From contig CAWUIO010000006.1 of NCBI GenBank assembly GCA_963922455.1, positions 36,020 to 100,019 of the forward strand: DNA of 64,000 nucleotides, written 5' to 3'. This stretch comes from CAWUIO01 sp963922455. GTDB taxonomy: Bacteria > Bacteroidota > Bacteroidia > Cytophagales > Microscillaceae. The notes beneath the pieces are model-generated. The model made no database searches. It saw only the letters and a program-made list of their open reading frames with translations, and had not been told where the DNA came from. How positions within the stretch are numbered: the first letter of the stretch is position 1; each line of letters starts with the position of its first letter. Below are positions 61,423 to 64,000 of the stretch, one piece after another. Made by a program: the position numbers and the translations under genes.

Positions 61423-64000
61423 ATGAAAAAATTAATTGCTAACCTAGTTTTCTTACTCCTACTGAGTATACCGGGATGGCTTCAAGCCCAGTGTCCCAGT
61501 AATTGTGTAGGCACCAATACTTCATTGGGAAACAATGCCGGAACCAGCATTACCGGAGGAAGCCAAAATACCTTTGTGGGCAACTTTGCGGGATCTGCTA
61601 CAACTACCGGCTTTGAAAACGCCTTTTTTGGCTCATTTACCGGTTTAAATAACACCACGGGCTCCCGCAATGCCTTCTTTGGTACCAGCTCGGGATTACA
61701 AAACACGCTTGGAATCCAAAATTCATTTTTTGGAAATGAATCGGGGCGGTCCAATACCACGGGCTCCCGCAATGCCTTCTTTGGCATACAGGCAGGCTTC
61801 CAAAATACCACCGCGAATCACAATGCCTTTTTTGGGGCTTATGCGGGAAGAAACAATACGGTGGGTTCCTTTAACACCTTCTTAGGGGATTCCAGTGGCT
61901 ACAATAATACGGAGGGAATCGAGAATACCTTCGTGGGCCGGGCCGCGGGGGCCAGCAATACCTTTGGGTTTCGCAATACCTTTGTCGGTTTTGAAGCCGG
62001 TTTGCTCAACACCACAGGAAGTTTTAACTCCTTTTTTGGGCGAGGGGCCGGTAATCAAAATACTACCGGCTCGAGCAATGCCTTCTTTGGGCAATCGGCT
62101 GGGTTTAGTAATACCACGGGTTTGGCCAATTCCTTTTTTGGGCAAGTTGCCGGAAGGGCCAATACGACCGGAAATGAAAATGCCTTTTTTGGGCAAGCTA
62201 CGGGAAGCTCCAATACCAGCGGTTTTCAAAATTCCTTTTTTGGGCAGGGAAGTGGGGCTAGCAATACGACGGGCTCCAGAAATAGCTTCTTCGGGCATAG
62301 TGCGGGGAATTTTAACACCACAGGTAATGACAATACCTTTTTGGGCGACTCCAGCGGGTATAATAATACTACGGGTTTTAGCAATATTTTTGTCGGCAAA
62401 GGGGCCGGGGCGGCCAATACCAGCGGATTTGCCAACGTGTTTGTAGGGAAAGATGCTGGGGCGAAAAATACCACTGGTACTTTTAACTCCTTTCTGGGGC
62501 ACGTGAGCGGCCAAAATAATACCACCGGAGAAAACAATACCTTTGTGGGCGATTCTACGGGATACAGCAATACGACAGGACGCAAAAATACCTTTGTAGG
62601 CCAAGGGGCGGGAGCCGCCAACACCACGGGTATTTTCAATACCTTTCTAGGCCAGCTAGCCGGGACATCCAATACCACAGGGGGTTTTAATACCTTTGTC
62701 GGGACCGAAGCCGGGCTCAATACGACTACCGGTCAACAAAACGCCTTCTTTGGAACCGAGTCGGGAGAGGCCAATACTACCGGAGGCTTCAATGCCTTCT
62801 ATGGAGAGCAATCGGGTAAAGATAATACAGAAGGAACGGCCAATGTTTTCTTAGGGCAAAGTTCCGGTAGGTTCAATACTACCGGCTCAGAAAATGTATT
62901 TGTAGGTTCGCAGGCGGGCCAAGGAAACCGAACCGGAAATAGTAATACCTACCTGGGTAAAGATGTCGGCACGAGTAATTCCGATGGCTCTTTTAATGTT
63001 TACATTGGGCATAATTCAGGAGGCTCGGCTTCTTCTGGCTCCTTCAACACCTTTGTGGGCGATTCTACCGGATTCGAGAATGGCTCAGGAAGCTTCAATA
63101 CCTTTATTGGCCGGGCGGCCGGGGCCACCAACAATACGGGGAGCGAAAATACCTTCCTGGGGCATTTTGCCGGGTCCAAAAGCCAAGATGGCCATCTCAA
63201 CACCTTTCTAGGAAGTACGGCCGGACGTTCTAACGTAACAGGGGGAAAAAATACCTTTGTAGGGGCCCGGTCGGGCTTTAGCAATCAAAATGCCTCCCAC
63301 AATACCTTTGTGGGCGACTCTACTGGGTACAGCAACACGGATGGGGCCAATAATACCTTTGTGGGATCTGGAGCCGGAGCGGCCAATACCACCGGGGACG
63401 GTAATAGCTTTTTTGGGCAAAATGCCGGAGTCAGTACTAGCAACGGGGCATTTAACGCTTTTTTTGGCTTGAACTCAGGAAGGGATAACACCAGCGGTAG
63501 CAACAATGCTTTCTTCGGACGAGCTTCGGGTTTTGCCAATACCATCGGGGGGGATAATGTTTTCATTGGAACCCGGGCGGGTTTTAGCAATACCACGGGT
63601 AATATCAATACCTTTATCGGGGCTAACAGTGGAACGGGCAATACCACGGGTAGCGGAAATACCTTTGTAGGGCATAATTCCGGCATAAGTAACCTTACCG
63701 GTAATAATAATACCTTTATAGGGGGTTTAGCCGGATTTAGAAATACGGATGGAACGAAAAATACCTTTGTCGGAAATGAGACGGGCTTTGAAAACACTAG
63801 CGGTTTCAACAATACCCTTGTGGGAGACTCGGCCGGTCGCAATAATACCACGGGGGCCAATAATACCTTTATCGGTAGTGCGGCTGGTGCAGCCAACTCC
63901 ACCGGAGCCGATAATACCTTCATCGGTTTTGAATCTGGGCTTAACAACACCCAGGGCGGGCAAAACACCTTCCTCGGAACCCAATCGGGGGCCAGCAATG
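61423..64000 (+). CDS. Secreted 17-residue repeat fibre protein, 3' end outside window (repeat protein 3)
   Basis: The ATG at 61423 opens a frame that stays open to the last base (859 codons seen). Signal peptide MKKLIANLVFLLLLSIPGWL ending QAQ, Cys cap CPSNCVG, then about 48 uninterrupted repeats of roughly 17 residues (for example NTFVGNFAGSATTTGFE, NAFFGSFTGLNNTTGSR). Compared with proteins 1 and 2, many repeats begin NAFFG. No end-cap or coiled coil is reached within the window. The DNA repeats as imperfect 51-bp units, so copy number could change by recombination. Probably the largest fibre of the cluster. Confidence 0.88.
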   Translation, partial: MKKLIANLVFLLLLSIPGWLQAQCPSNCVGTNTSLGNNAGTSITGGSQNTFVGNFAGSATTTGFENAFFGSFTGLNNTTGSRNAFFGTSSGLQNTLGIQNSFFGNESGRSNTTGSRNAFFGIQAGFQNTTANHNAFFGAYAGRNNTVGSFNTFLGDSSGYNNTEGIENTFVGRAAGASNTFGFRNTFVGFEAGLLNTTGSFNSFFGRGAGNQNTTGSSNAFFGQSAGFSNTTGLANSFFGQVAGRANTTGNENAFFGQATGSSNTSGFQNSFFGQGSGASNTTGSRNSFFGHSAGNFNTTGNDNTFLGDSSGYNNTTGFSNIFVGKGAGAANTSGFANVFVGKDAGAKNTTGTFNSFLGHVSGQNNTTGENNTFVGDSTGYSNTTGRKNTFVGQGAGAANTTGIFNTFLGQLAGTSNTTGGFNTFVGTEAGLNTTTGQQNAFFGTESGEANTTGGFNAFYGEQSGKDNTEGTANVFLGQSSGRFNTTGSENVFVGSQAGQGNRTGNSNTYLGKDVGTSNSDGSFNVYIGHNSGGSASSGSFNTFVGDSTGFENGSGSFNTFIGRAAGATNNTGSENTFLGHFAGSKSQDGHLNTFLGSTAGRSNVTGGKNTFVGARSGFSNQNASHNTFVGDSTGYSNTDGANNTFVGSGAGAANTTGDGNSFFGQNAGVSTSNGAFNAFFGLNSGRDNTSGSNNAFFGRASGFANTIGGDNVFIGTRAGFSNTTGNINTFIGANSGTGNTTGSGNTFVGHNSGISNLTGNNNTFIGGLAGFRNTDGTKNTFVGNETGFENTSGFNNTLVGDSAGRNNTTGANNTFIGSAAGAANSTGADNTFIGFESGLNNTQGGQNTFLGTQSGASN

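Noticed and set aside
61482..63998. Long minus-strand frames opposite repeat gene 3 (for example 61882-62604 and 63285-63998), with similar ones opposite repeat genes 1 and 2
   Set aside because: They are repetitive Pro/Val/Lys-rich mirror translations of the 51-bp repeats. The plus strand has a signal peptide and the conserved repeat, so these are shadows.
54621..64000. Regular ~51-bp repeats considered as a CRISPR array
   Set aside because: The units are imperfect, in frame, without constant repeat and unique spacer, and encode a clear protein repeat.

Overview
The window reads as chromosomal DNA of a Bacteroidota bacterium. A Saprospira-like member of the Saprospiraceae is the best guess; this is inference from family content and not a match to a known genome. 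Pointers are the order DUF4175 protein / RsbW-like ATPase / YbeY, a TonB-dependent receptor with an N-terminal carboxypeptidase-regulatory domain, LVIVD-repeat lipoproteins, SpoIIAA-like proteins, an M43B (cytophagalysin-type) protease, a Bacteroidota-type -7 promoter box, and short signal peptides ending in AQ. I found no rRNA, tRNA, CRISPR array, prophage or complete insertion sequence.

Layout. 1-2.7 kb: 3' part of a DUF4175 coiled-coil gene, an anti-sigma-type ATPase and ybeY. 2.9-5.9 kb: an uncharacterised gene, dinB and an unlisted 58-residue ORF. 6.2-10 kb: voltage-gated potassium channel, MarR regulator, two secreted TPR proteins. 10.1-16.8 kb: an acetate kinase-PduL fusion, small genes, a TPR protein and uvrA. 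16.9-28 kb: two LVIVD lipoproteins, a hybrid histidine kinase, a TonB receptor, a GH13 amylase, tandem SpoIIAA-like genes. 28.4-35.8 kb: a 1235-residue phosphatase-like/kinase-like/barrel protein, an SPFH protein, an SdiA-regulated-type propeller, an HD-PycTM fusion. 36-43 kb: DUF3526-type membrane protein, DUF433/DUF5615 toxin-antitoxin pair, XRE-S24 regulator, EamA transporter, acylphosphatase, a frameshifted cyclase-like remnant. 43-54.3 kb: ppk1, a decayed Rpn nuclease beside a MITE, hypotheticals, a PrimPol-like protein, an M1 peptidase, an orphan RND pump. 54.6 kb to the end: three large secreted proteins built from a 17-residue (51-bp) repeat, the first fused to an M43 metalloprotease and the last running off the window.

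Two signals stand out. First, a ~130-bp structured element occurs 13 times, plus one degenerate and one collapsed copy. Its stems are kept by compensatory changes while its ~35-nt loop differs in every copy. In 9 of 13 copies it begins 6-60 nt after a stop codon, always in the sense orientation, so it looks like a mobile or amplified 3'-UTR/terminator-like RNA element. Second, the repeat-protein cluster at the right end combines a shared Cys cap, 17-residue repeats, a shared end-cap and a C-terminal coiled coil. It looks like a variable surface or matrix fibre family. Its third member is preceded by a tandem TCTAACA site spaced 11 bp, and a second copy of that site lies 1.07 kb upstream.

Gene starts were moved to an internal ATG or signal peptide where the longest reading frame began with an implausible TTG. 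All functional calls are from motif recognition by eye; no database search was possible.
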